This document shows, one piece after another, positions 45,967 through 55,224 of a stretch of DNA of 64,000 nt. Numbering within the stretch: position 1 is the stretch's first letter; the number at the start of each line of letters is the position of its first letter. Source of the stretch: Agrypnia vestita. Lineage: Eukaryota > Arthropoda > Insecta > Trichoptera > Phryganeidae. A program made the translations under genes and the position numbers. The notes beneath the pieces were generated by a model, which saw nothing but the letters and a program-made list of their open reading frames with translations, made no database searches and was not told the origin of the DNA. Location: positions 124,001 to 188,000 of the forward strand of contig JADDOH010023140.1 in the NCBI GenBank assembly GCA_016648135.1, written 5' to 3'.

Positions 45967-46409
45967 TGAAACAGTAATAACGACTTTTATAAAATATTTT
46001 CGTAATGTATCCACTTTTCATCGCCAGTGACAATATGATTAAGAAAACCTTTTCGATAAGTAGCTGTTCACTAATAAGAAATCGCCTTTACACGTCTCTT
46101 GGCTTCAGTTCGTATGGACCCATTTTCCTTACTTTTGAATCATTCTCAGTGCACGTAAGCTTTGAAATGATTAATTTTCAATGATTCTGCAAGTTTATCT
46201 TCCATTTGACATGAGTCTTCATCAAGTAACGCAACTCAACATAAAACTCCCCGCAAATGCTGTTTTGTTGGTATGTTTATAGATATGTTTAATGCTAAAA
46301 AAACTGTTGTATACACTTGGACAGCATGACACCTACTGAAAATCAAAACCGCGTGACAGTTATTTGATGTGAATATAGTAACGGTATACCCCAGTGAAAT
46401 GTAGTACAA
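45967..46409. other. AT-rich unassigned DNA
   Basis: No supported feature. Confidence 0.45.
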
Positions 46410-46645
46410 GTTATGCCTACCATTCACCTACTTTTCATTTTCCCCTTTCTAAGACCAACTCAAAACAAAACTCCTTTACGTACAGATCCACAAATTCATT
46501 TAACACAAACCATCACCACATCGACATTTTCAACTCAACGATAAGAGACATAAAACAAACAATATCTACACAACCGCACCCAAACTAATTCGAACAATTT
46601 ATCTTCCGTTCTACTCCCGTCCCACATTCCCCTCCACTTTGTTCT
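46410..46645 (+). pseudogene. LINE 3' fragment, same family as 14.9 kb
   Basis: HSPTFHFPLSKTNSKQNSFT continues to RDIKQTISTQPHPN and a stop, matching the last 58 residues of the 14.9-15.7 kb LINE with few changes. The 3' untranslated CGTTCTACTCCCGTCCCACA also matches. It is truncated just upstream. Confidence 0.88.
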
Positions 46646-46719
46646 TATAAATTACTATATTCGTTGGAAAATTTGTAATTGGCATAATTTAATATCCATA
46701 CATATATATTATACATAGA

Positions 46720-46885
46720 ACTTTCAAAAAAAAATATAATGTGTGGATGTTCTTACGGTGGAATTGGTTGTGTAGAGTGATCACTTTTGCCAGCTCTTGC
46801 GGGTTGTAAGCCGTGAGCCATCGTATACGAGACCTCCACCAACTTTTTTCATACGTAAATAGCTTCGTCTCTGTGAGACTTCTGG
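46720..46885 (-). repeat. R2 family repeat, copy 3
   Basis: The minus strand runs from AGTCTCACAGAGACGAAGCT to CACCGTAAGAACATCCACAC and a T/A-rich tail, with AGTGATCACTCTACACAACC inside. This is the best-preserved R2 copy. Confidence 0.65.
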
Positions 46886-46989
46886 TAGACTGGGGACCGA
46901 ATCCAGTAACCGTGTTCATAGAACACACTTTCGCATAAAAATACTGTTAAAACATTTCAGTTCGGCCTCGATACCTTCAGAACGCTTTG

Positions 46990-47790
46990 AAGTAGTGATG
47001 GGTCCACTCTGTACTCACTACTACAATGTAGTACTACACTACATTGAAGTGCACACTTCGCACATTTTGATGTGTAGTGCACACTACAAACTACAAACAC
47101 CAAAGTTATTGAAAGTATAAATTTCAAATAGTACACTTCATTTCAAAGCGAACACTACAAAGTACATACACTTCAAAGTTATCGAAAGTATGAGAAACAT
47201 TTTTACGTGAAATTTTTGGAAAGTTGATGTAGATATATGAAGAAATTTCTGGAATCTGTAACAACCCCCCCCCCATGGTTTGAAAAATTTTGGGAGCTAT
47301 GAAGAAATTTTTGGGAAGTTGATGTAGCTAAACGGAGAAATCTCTGGAAACTGTAACAACCCCCCCCCCCCCCATGGTTTGAAAATTTTTTGGAATCGAA
47401 CGAAGAAATCTGTCTGGCGACCTTTTTTTTTTTTTAGGTATAATAAATACTTCATTCGCTTCATTTAAAAATTTACTTCACTATTACTTCATTTCATTAC
47501 TTCACTTCATTATTATTACAATTACTTCATTACATTACTTCACTTCATTAATACTACAATTACTTCATTTCATTACTTCACTTCATTAATACTACAATTA
47601 CTTCATTACATTACTTCACTTCATTAATACTACAATTACTTCATTACATTACTTCACTTCATTAATACTACAATTACTTCATTACTTCACTTCATTTACT
47701 TCACTTCATTTCGTAGTACTACAATTGCTTCACTTCAAGTAGTTTTTACTACAATTGTAGTGTACACTTTGTAGTCTTCAAACTGGTGAA
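46990..47790. repeat. Complex satellite / simple-repeat tract
   Basis: Three repeat types are joined. ACACTACA/ACTACAAA motifs occupy 47010-47180. Two units of about 95 bp carrying TGTAACAACCCCCCCCC and ATGGTTTGAAAA lie at 47245-47400. A long array of ATTACTTCACTTCATTAATA / ACTACAATTACTTCATT units runs over 47430-47720, followed by ACTACAATTGTAGTGTACAC. The two ends share TAGTGTACACT-type motifs in opposite orientation, so the tract may lie within a terminal-repeat element. Confidence 0.8.
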
Positions 47791-48272
47791 CGTGTGTGTG
47801 TTGTAGTCTTCATTTTGAAATGAAGTTTTTCCCTTCGCTACTTTGAAGACCACTCCATGCCACGTCCAGAAGATTCGGCCGTCGGTAGAATTTTTGATAT
47901 CGGGCCAAAGATTATTTATTGTGTCCATTAATTCGGATGCTGGAGTGATCCGCGGTACCAAAGTGCGGATTGATTTGTCTGGACTATTTATATCGACGTT
48001 TTTTGATGCGATTCGGCCGTTTTAAAATCACAAAGCTACGTCGGTTTTCTCTGGCTGTGTTGATATTTCAATCAATTGTGCCACAATTTTCTGTTTCTAG
48101 TGTAGGTTATTTTTAAATAGTGTGAAAGTAGATTTCCTTTTTTTTTCAATTATCTACCCTTTCTCCTTCTGCGTTAAAATATTTTATCTTTGCATACGTA
48201 CGCAGGTACATAAAAATAAACGTAATTACATAATTAAAGAGCTAAGTTTATTATTACGGTCGTCACACATAT
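47791..48272. other. Unassigned DNA
   Basis: No supported feature. Confidence 0.45.
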
Positions 48273-48276
48273 TTAA

Positions 48277-48688
48277 AGTCATGTATTCACTAGTGGACAA
48301 ATCGCGAAACATTCCGCTCGGCATGCCGCATCAACATCTACGCTCGTGTTTCGGGGACAATGACGCGGTCATTTGACGTGTACACACCGGGACTCGCATA
48401 TCTTGTCGCGGAAATGTCATCCGATGAGGTTATGTTGACAGCCGCGGTATCTCATTTGGCGAAAACGGGGTTCCGCGCAATTCGAAATGTTTTTTTGGGT
48501 CGCAATTTCAAATTAACGAGGTTTTACTGTAGTAAATTGAATATTATTAAAAACAAGGTCCTTTTTGCAAATAATTATTGTTTTCCAGACGTCGCGGAAA
48601 TATATCGCCCTATAAGATTATGATGTCACGTAGACTCTATGCCGCGCGTGCTGTTGAGGGACAATTTGTCCCCTAGTGAATACATGGC
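48277..48688. mobile_element. TTAA-flanked MITE
   Basis: The 412-bp segment is bounded by TTAA at 48273-48276 and 48689-48692. The left end reads CATGTATTCACTAGTGGACA and the right end, read inward, CATGTATTCACTAGGGGACA, with matching AAT after. TTAA target duplication suggests the piggyBac superfamily. The 87-codon frame inside has no domain. Confidence 0.65.
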
Positions 48689-48711
48689 TTAACTGTAAAT
48701 GTTGAGTAGCT

Positions 48712-48894
48712 TGTTGGTCTTGTGGTTAGGACTCACGCCTCGTGATCCAAAGGTCGCAGGTTCGAATCTCACTCCGGACAAGCAAGTTAGTCCTATTTTC
48801 ATAGCACAAGCGTTTAGCTTAATTTGAAAATAGTAAGAATATTGATGTGACACGAATTCCGTGTTCGCATCTATATTTAAAAAAAAAAAAAAAA
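48712..48894 (+). repeat. tRNA-derived SINE, copy 2
   Basis: The head has A box TTGGTCTTGTGGTTAGG and B box GCAGGTTCGAATCTC at tRNA spacing. The body CAAGTTAGTCCTATTTTCAT through TTCCGTGTTCGCATC matches the 6.4 kb copy, and a pure A tail of about 15 follows. Better preserved than copy 1. Confidence 0.88.
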
Positions 48895-48904
48895 ATGATT
48901 AGAG

Positions 48905-49128
48905 ATATTTTATATGAACCGTGTATTTTCCCGGGAGACAATTCTCGACGTTTCGTTGAAGTAGTTTTCAACGTCATCGGGAGAACGACCTAAAGGGTGA
49001 ACTGATTAACGTATCCGCACAGGTACAGGTACCGCGGGTGCAGGTCGTTCTCCTGATGACGTTGAATACGACTTCAACGAAACGTCGAGAATCGTCTCTC
49101 GGAAAAACGCACGGTTCGTATAAAATAT
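48905..49128. repeat. Inverted repeat carrying hammerhead units
   Basis: Arms of about 90 bp run outward from a spacer near 48993-49040. The left arm begins ATATTTTATATGAACCGTG and the right arm ends with CACGGTTCGTATAAAATAT after a few changes. The right arm holds an intact hammerhead core on the plus strand. The left arm holds the same unit on the minus strand with CTGATGA changed to CCGATGA. The arrangement equals that at 20.2-20.4 kb. Confidence 0.78.
49040..49100 (+). ncRNA. Hammerhead ribozyme motif in an inverted repeat
   Basis: CTGATGA at 49053-49059, stem II CGTTGAA/TTCAACG with perfect 7-bp pairing, GAAAC at 49079, minimal AC/GT stem III and a GTC cleavage triplet. Stem I forms between CGTTCTC upstream and GAGAATCG downstream (one bulge). 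All conserved positions are present. Confidence 0.8.
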
Positions 49129-49514
49129 CCGTAACCATTTACAGTTAAATAATTACATAAGAAAAACATAGTAACAGATGAACAATGAAATAATGATAAT
49201 AAAATACTTTTAAAGCACATTATCACGAGATTATTCAATTAGTAAGCGGAAATTATTGCACATAGTTGAGTATTTCCCAGCACTCCGAGCGTTTTACGGC
49301 GAATTGGTTGTGTTTGGAATACACGGGATTAAATCCGAAACTTCTAGAGAATCAACAATATAAATTCACGCGCAAGACGCGTGGCAAGAAAGTTTGTTGT
49401 GGCAGATCGGCGATCGACATAAAAGCGAGCGAACCCGTGCGATTGACCGTAAAGAAGCGATAGACAAAAATGTAGCGAAATAGAAAAGTTTTTTTTTCAA
49501 TATTTATTTTCTTT
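49129..49514. other. Unassigned DNA
   Basis: It contains GCACATAGTTGAGTATTTCC (49258-), similar to a string near 36.47 kb. No gene. Confidence 0.4.
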
Positions 49515-49625
49515 GTTTATTCTTCTTCTTCTTTAGCCCTCATCTCTCCACTGCTGGATACAGGCGTCTTCCACACCCTTCCATTTGAAATTCGGGTTAA
49601 TTTCATTTGGAAGGGGTTTGGCATT
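49515..49625 (-). pseudogene. LINE 3' tail fragment
   Basis: The minus strand reads a GGAAGACGCCTGTATCCAGC-AGTGGAGAGATGAGG type end, then a stop and a (GAA)-repeat tail. From general knowledge, a TGTCCAGCAGTGG-type terminus is common in lepidopteran RTE-like LINEs. The encoded end is about KGVEDACIQQWRDEG. Confidence 0.6.
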
Positions 49626-49694
49626 ACATGGCATGGCATGGCATGTTGGTGATTTTAGAAGTTAGCCGCCCTTAAAATAGAGTATTATTTTTAA

Positions 49695-49740
49695 ATTAGT
49701 AAGAATGTTGACGCGACACGCATTCCGTGTAAATTCATTT
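49695..49740 (+). repeat. SINE body fragment
   Basis: AGTAAGAATGTTGACGCGAC followed by ACGCATTCCGTGT matches the 3' part of the SINEs at 6.4 and 48.7 kb. Confidence 0.6.
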
Positions 49741-49885
49741 ATTTGATTCATAAATGCAATATATTAATTATCTATTTTTAATCTTTGTATAATTTGTCGC
49801 TTTGTTCATTAGACTGGGAGACCCCAATTCAGATTATTCCTTTGTTTCAGCTCAGCAATAAAAACATCACACGTAACTTAGTGTA

Positions 49886-50390
49886 ACGTCCGTGATTCCT
49901 TTCGAATTCACGGCTAAAAAAAGTAACCCATAAAAACCAAAAAAAGTTTTTATTATGCTCCCTTTCTCATTTACTAGTTGAAACTTTTTTTTTTCGCTTA
50001 ACCTACGCGTTGGGCTTCGGTCGGGCGACGCTACGAAAGAAAGTAATAAAAAATTTCCAAAAATCCAAAATTATACTATAATCAGGTTTCGCGTCTACCA
50101 GACGCGTTGAAATATTTTCATACAACTTAATAAGTTGTATGAAAAAACTATTCAAAATTTGAAAAATCCTAAAATTAATTAATTTTTTTAAAGAAAATTT
50201 GATAGATCTTCTTGATTGTCGTCACGAGTCTGCTTGCAATGTTTCAGCTCGATTGGATCACGGAAAAGGCGCTTGTTGCTACGACCGCCTCTCCGTGGAC
50301 CTCCAAAAAGATACAATAAAAATTTACTAGGGCTTAGAAAAGACGCGAACCAATGTTCCGTATTTTTTACGGATAACAGCTAGTTTTTAA
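49886..50390 (+). repeat. R3 family repeat, copy 3
   Basis: It runs from GTCCGTGATTCCTTTCGAAT through GTAACCCATAAAAACCAA, TTTCAGCTCGATTGGATCAC, CCGCCTCTCCGTGGACC and GGGCTTAG to ACGGATAACAGCTAG. It holds a short palindrome CATACAACTTAATAAGTTGTATG near 50125 and GCGTCTACCAGACGC nearby. This is the longest copy. Confidence 0.65.
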
Positions 50391-50509
50391 AAATATTTAC
50401 ACTCGGACGGAAACGCGGTAGGACCTGAATTCTTTCAATTCCATGACGTCCAGCCCGCCATTAACAAGTTTGTATAAAAATAATAATTCACTCAACGTTC
50501 TCCTACAAT

Positions 50510-51150
50510 ACAAGCTCGTCAAACGACTCGTCAAGACGAATAATCACAGACCTTATGACACTCCACAAAATAGTAAACAACAAACTAGACTCGCCCTCAA
50601 TACTCTCGCAAATAGATATTAATATACCTGCCCGGTCTCTGAGATCCCAAACACTATTCCACACAAAGGTCTACAACACCAACATAGGTTATTTCTCTCC
50701 CCTACCTAGAATGCTAAACCAGTACAACGAGGTAACGTCATGTAACCCCAACATCGACATATTTCACATGACACAACCTCAGTTTAAGAGAGAAATTATA
50801 TCGCTCCTGACCGAAAATAGTTTGAGCGTGTAAGACGGACTCTTCGGAAATCAACCTAAACAAAAAATTTATAGCCACAAAGCGCGGGTACACATTTTCA
50901 GGCTTAGTTGACCTGGGAGCCTACATGCCTATTATGTTGTGCGGAGAATGTGGACTTCGTTCATCTTATAATCACTCACTGTAGTATACTTATATTGTAT
51001 AATGTAGGTATTAATGTTTTATTTCAATATATCATTTTAAACCGTAACTGTACTAATAACCTTGTCCTAAATGACTATCCATTAGGGTCATTCTGACCTG
51101 TCGATAGTCTCTAAATTAAAAAGAAAAAAAAAAAAAAAAAAAAAAAAACA
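50510..51150 (+). pseudogene. LINE C-terminus with poly(A) tail
   Basis: The frame 50555-50833 reads MTLHKIVNNKLDSPSILSQI, then NTNIGYFSPLPRMLNQYNEV and CNPNIDIFHMTQPQFKREI, and stops. It aligns over its length with the LINE end at 52509-52787. After about 290 bp of 3' untranslated sequence a run of about 27 A residues (51122-51149) marks the 3' end. The copy is 5'-truncated close to 50500. Confidence 0.85.
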
Positions 51151-51648
51151 ATATAAAGACCACTCAGTAAGAAAGCCTTATTCCTTTGTTCAGCCGGTAT
51201 GTTTAATTTAAAGTTTAAAAATCTTAGAACTTTATTTTAAACCCTTTCCGGTTTTTGTTGATGAAGTTTGTAAAAAGGGGGAGAGAAGAGGAATTTGTAT
51301 TTTACAATTGGTGGTGGGCGAAAATGCGTTCGTTTTTCGCAGGCCCTAAATATCTAATCGGACGCTTCCACAAGATGAGACGAATCTCAGACATTTTGTT
51401 GAAATAAAGCTCGACGCATCTACACGATACCCCGACAAACCCGCGCTCATTACACTCATTAGCATTTTTTTTTCATTTTTTATAACCTACGTTTTTTTTA
51501 CAATAAATAAGTTTACAATTATCACATGGTATTTCTCTTCCGTATGTGTAATACTGCTCGCGAGTAGGGGAGGAGTATCATTTTTTTTAGTCACTAACAG
51601 ATGACTAATGGGGGGGTACATGACACACAGCTGCCCATTATCCCCATA
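51151..51648. other. Unassigned DNA
   Basis: No supported feature. Confidence 0.45.
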
Positions 51649-52371
51649 GGTACAGATACACTTGCTTCTTTACTGGCATGCTAATGAGCACGCCACTAAT
51701 AAGCATGCCCTAACAACTGTACACACTTGCTCATTACTGGCATGCTTATTAGTGGCATGCTCATAAATAAGCATGCCCAAAGCTAACAATCAAACACACA
51801 TGCTTATTAGTGGCATGCTCTTGTCATAGAATAGAGACGCTCTTGTTCAAAATGGAATCTTTGCAAACTGAAATAGAAAATTCAAGTGAACCAATAAATC
51901 AAACAAGTTCCCGAGTTTCCATCCGCACATTTTTGATTTTAGTTTATATAATTTTTATTGAAAGATTTGAATCATTCATGCCTATTAATAAAGTTTCGTT
52001 AACATTATTTCTCACTATATTATTTTTACACAACGGTGACAGAGTATTCCGCAGACATTCGTGATTCCTATAATAAGTCACGAAAAGTAATGTTTGAGAA
52101 GATCGCATCGATAATACTAGCCGCGAATGACATAAGCATGCTCATAAATAAGCAAGTCTGTTCACACATGCTCCAAAGATACCCCTTCTCTATGGTGAAT
52201 GACAGTGGCATGCTTATAAATCAACCGGCGGTTGATTTTTGAGCATGCCACCTAGTGGCATGCTCATTTCTAGCCATGTGCGTACACACATGCCACTAAT
52301 AAGCATGCCACTGTCAAAGTCGATACTGCGCATGCTCACGTGCCACTAAAGAAGCATGTGTATCAGACGCC
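51649..52371 (+). mobile_element. GCATGC-rich element, copy 3
   Basis: It starts GGTACAGATACACTTGCTTC and ends GTATCAGACGCC, with TA on both sides (51647-51648, 52372-52373), consistent with a TA target. Nearly identical to copy 1 in its last 300 bp, including CAACCGGCGGTTGATT, a short palindrome. The internal deletion is shared with copy 1. Confidence 0.8.
51810..52064 (+). CDS. Small ORF of the GCATGC-rich element, copy 3
   Basis: The same frame as the 63-codon ORFs of copies 1 and 2, but the stop after PINKVS is changed to a sense codon, so it runs to 84 codons. A charged Glu replaces Val in the hydrophobic stretch. The read-through suggests the frame is not under constraint in this copy. 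Confidence 0.25.
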   Translation: MACSCHRIETLLFKMESLQTEIENSSEPINQTSSRVSIRTFLILVYIIFIERFESFMPINKVSLTLFLTILFLHNGDRVFRRHS

Positions 52372-52856
52372 TATAACAAGTGTCATCGGCACGCTCCAGT
52401 TCCACGAATATCTATATTATATATTTAGTGTATGAGTGTAGTATGGTCATATAATAATATGTACATAAATAAAATTGATATAATAGTTCTATGGGTTCAG
52501 GTCATTGCTTAGAAAATGGATGTTGTGTATAAGTGACTTTTTGAACGATGGTAGACTATGTCAGCATCGATGTTAGGGTCAGCACAATACATATTATATG
52601 TGCGGCACAACCTTGTGATGGGAGAAAAGTAACCAATATTATTATTTTTCTGGCTTATTCTAAAGAATTCCGGGTTTCTTATACGGGGTTTAATATGCAA
52701 ATTTTTGTCAGATAGAGAAAGAGAATCAATAGCTCCACTGAGAATCCTGTGTAGCACAACGAGATCGGATAATTCAAGTTTGTGCATCTTGAAAAATATA
52801 AGTCGATCCTCGTAGCTGTGAAGGTTATTGTGTTGACCAGCATTGTATTGTATGAC

Positions 52857-53363
52857 AAACTAGCTGTGCCCGCGCGGCTTCGCACGTGTCGATTTTTAGT
52901 ACACTGTTTGGATCGTCATAGAGCTTTCGCGAACCTTCTAGAACATTCTCCTTCCAGTCATTTCAAGAAATTTATTGAATGTACATGAACCTTCTAAACA
53001 CACCGACACATTCCGCCACTCAGTTTAGAACCTTATAGAACTTTCGGGACTTTTCTAGAACCTTTTCCTTCCAGAACTTTCTAGATCAGGTTTTTACGGA
53101 ACCTTCTAGACTCACCGACACAGTCCGCGCTCCTATTTTGAAATAATCTGAAGCATTTGCGGCCTTCCCATAACAAAACAATGTGCTAGAAAGCACATTT
53201 TCGTCACCCACTCCCACCCACGCACAGCCACCCCCACCAAACTCGCATATTTTCGATGTGATACCAAGGATATCCACCACCATAACCACCGGTGGGTGGT
53301 TGTGGCTGGTTGTGGAGAAATCTTGGCGGATAGGGAAACACGGGTTTTTTTTATATATATATA
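52857..53363. mobile_element. Insertion inside a LINE, with HSE-like arrays
   Basis: It interrupts the LINE reading frame. The left edge is AAACTAGCTGTGCCCGCGCG, resembling a widespread insect repeat terminus of the form CTAGCTGTTGCCCGCGACTTC. The right edge is a T run then (TA)n. Internally ACCTTCTAAACACACCGACA and ACCTTCTAGACTCACCGACA are imperfect direct repeats. No coding frame is supported. The element class is uncertain. Confidence 0.6.
52925..53115. promoter_or_regulatory. Heat-shock-element-like arrays
   Basis: GAACCTTCTAGAACATTC (52930-52947) has four alternating GAA/TTC units at 5-base spacing, the full heat-shock-factor consensus. Further alternating groups are TTCTAGAACCTTTTCC and TTCCAGAACTTTCTAGA (53053-53087) and GGAACCTTCTAGA (53099-53111). 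Heat-shock factor binds such arrays as trimers. Function is not shown. Confidence 0.5.
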
Positions 53364-53479
53364 TTGATTACGTAGAAACTTTTTCTGCACTCTCTCGATT
53401 CTCGTAACATGTGTTGTGTAATAAGGTGACCAAATAACTGACGAATATTTCAAGATACTTCGTACTAGTGATATATACC

Positions 53480-53580
53480 GTTTTTATGAGAGGAGATTGG
53501 ATCAGTGCAGAAGAATGTCCCCCTTGCGTCTATTTAAGGCACATTTTACATACGCATTATTTTAGCATAATCAAATAAAC
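53480..53580 (+). repeat. R1 family repeat, internal fragment
   Basis: CAGTGCAGAAGAATGTCCCC, then a GCACATTTTACATACGCATT segment and TAGCATAATCAAATAAAC, matches the middle of R1 at 40.2-40.3 kb. Confidence 0.5.
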
Positions 53581-54034
53581 AAAAAACAACAATTATTACA
53601 AAATATATTGTTTTATAATTTTCATATGTATGTATGTATATGTATACATTTGTAAACGATCACGCATGCAGATATTATTGTAGGTACACTGTTATCTAGA
53701 TATGTATAAGATTTTTATTTTATTGTAATAGGTGTGAACCGTATAAATAAAATAAATAAATATAGAGAATTTGTAGACATACACCAATATTATTCTTAGT
53801 ATTCTTTCTTCCTTATATAATGGTCAGAATCAACCTCACTTGCAGTATCACACTTTGGTCACCTTCCTATAACAGTTACTCCTAAAAATTGCAAGAATAC
53901 AGCAAAAGATTCACAAACTATCTACGCAATAGCCTTGTAGTATAAGAAAAATGTGCCAAAGTACAGAAAAAAAGGTAATTTCAAATCAGCTACCTATTGT
54001 TGAAACACCCCTTAGATATTGGACGGCAAAATTT
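53581..54034. other. AT-rich unassigned DNA
   Basis: A short TATG microsatellite lies near 53625-53645. No gene. Confidence 0.45.
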
Positions 54035-54115
54035 CACAAAGGAAATCGATTGTCGTGTACGCAGAAGACAAACAGGATTCGGGAAATTAAAAAATATACT
54101 AAATGCTAAAATTCC
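54035..54115 (+). pseudogene. RTE-like LINE polymerase fragment
   Basis: The plus strand reads FTKEIDCRVRRRQTGFGKLK followed by NILNAKIPQ. This resembles the EI.RRI...W..FGKL block just after the polymerase domain of RTE-type LINEs. Only about 27 residues are recognisable. Confidence 0.6.
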
Positions 54116-54224
54116 ACAATACCACAATGCCCGCGGGGATCCTAACCGGAACAAAAGAATGTTATGGCAACGAGGGTAGTTTAGCGGCCTGAGATACCAG
54201 AAATGTTTGCTGAAATTCCTTTAA

Positions 54225-55136
54225 GGGGGGGTAAGGTTAATTCGTACAAAAAAAGGCATGTTTTTGTGAATTTTTTGTGACGACACAGTTAAAATCTCTT
54301 TATTAAAACCAATGGTACATTAAAGTATGACATTTGAAAAATATTGTGTAAAATTTTCAAGACGAAATATTAAAAAATACGGCAATGGCAGCAATTATTC
54401 GGACGTGTCTCGGAAAAAAGTAGAATTGCGGTGTCCATCATAACTTAGTGCTAGATCATCTGAAATCAAAAAATCAAAGTTCATTCGTTAGATAATAGGT
54501 TTTCCCAGGTAACGCTGGGAGGGTTTTTTGAAATTTCAATTTTTCAATTTTTTGGAACACTTTGAAGGGAAAAACGCGATTTTTTGCGAAAAATATCGAC
54601 TAATTTGTTATTAAAAAATAAAAATTAATAACAAATTTGAAAAAAAGTCTCCAGCGCTACCTCGTAAATTATGTACAGAAATAGTGATCAAAATTTCAAA
54701 AGGAACGGTGCAGTAGTTTTGAAGTTATGATGGACGCCGACTTTGAAAACGTAAGATTTGGGGAAAACGCTTTAAAGTTTTGCACGCTGTAAAATTCAAA
54801 ATAAACCTCAACACTTATTTTATACTTACACAAAATCGTCGATGCCATGTTCACACAGCAAAGAGCTTTAATCATCAGCATCTTTTTGTCCTTGTTTAAG
54901 CAACACTCTTCTAATACAATAGCACGTCCGGTAGTCCTCAGGTGAGCGCGTCTCTTAGCTGCCCGACCAGGTATAGAAAATCAGTCTGAGTATCGCTCAA
55001 ATGTTCATAATTTCGTCAATTTTGCTCCGATTGACGTGAAATTTTGACACAATATTCTTGCGATGTTATATACTCATTTAAAAAATTAAAAATAAAATGC
55101 AAAAAAAAAAAGTTAAAAACCTTACCCCCCCCCCCC
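54225..55136. mobile_element. TTAA-target element, copy 1 (0.9 kb)
   Basis: It begins GGGGGGGTAAGGTTAATTCG after TTAA (54221-54224) and ends AAAAACCTTACCCCCC, inverted repeats of about 16 bp. The right TTAA is lost (CCCAGTGAAAG follows). About 95 percent identical by eye to 59207-60110 over its full length. A 61-codon minus-strand frame (54696-54881) is present in both copies but has no domain. Probably a non-autonomous piggyBac-type element. Confidence 0.8.
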
Positions 55137-55224
55137 AGTGAAAGCATACTACGTCTTTATTTTTTTTAACAATAATTTTACGTGTAGAGAATGTTCTTAG
55201 GTTTTCACGGCCACTCAGAATCTT

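Larger units (their letters stand above)
52509..53453 (-). pseudogene. LINE C-terminus split by an insertion
   Basis: The upstream part (53370-53453) reads KYSSVIWSPYYTTHVTRIER and VQKKFLR. The downstream part (52509-52851) reads LHSYEDRLIFFKMHKLELSD, SDLVVLHRILSGAIDSLSLS, NNNIGYFSPITRLCRTYNMY and ends in a stop. Together they form the normal order of a non-LTR post-polymerase domain, related to 50.5-50.8 kb. About 500 bp of foreign sequence (52857-53363) separates them. Confidence 0.88.

Noticed and set aside
45523..46014. 163-codon open frame on the minus strand
   Set aside because: It lies antisense over the RTE-like LINE terminus, which reads clearly on the plus strand. The antisense frame has no domain.
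54696..54881. 61-codon minus-strand frame shared with 59674-59859
   Set aside because: It is shared only because both lie in copies of the same young mobile element. Differences are scattered without sign of selection, and there is no domain.
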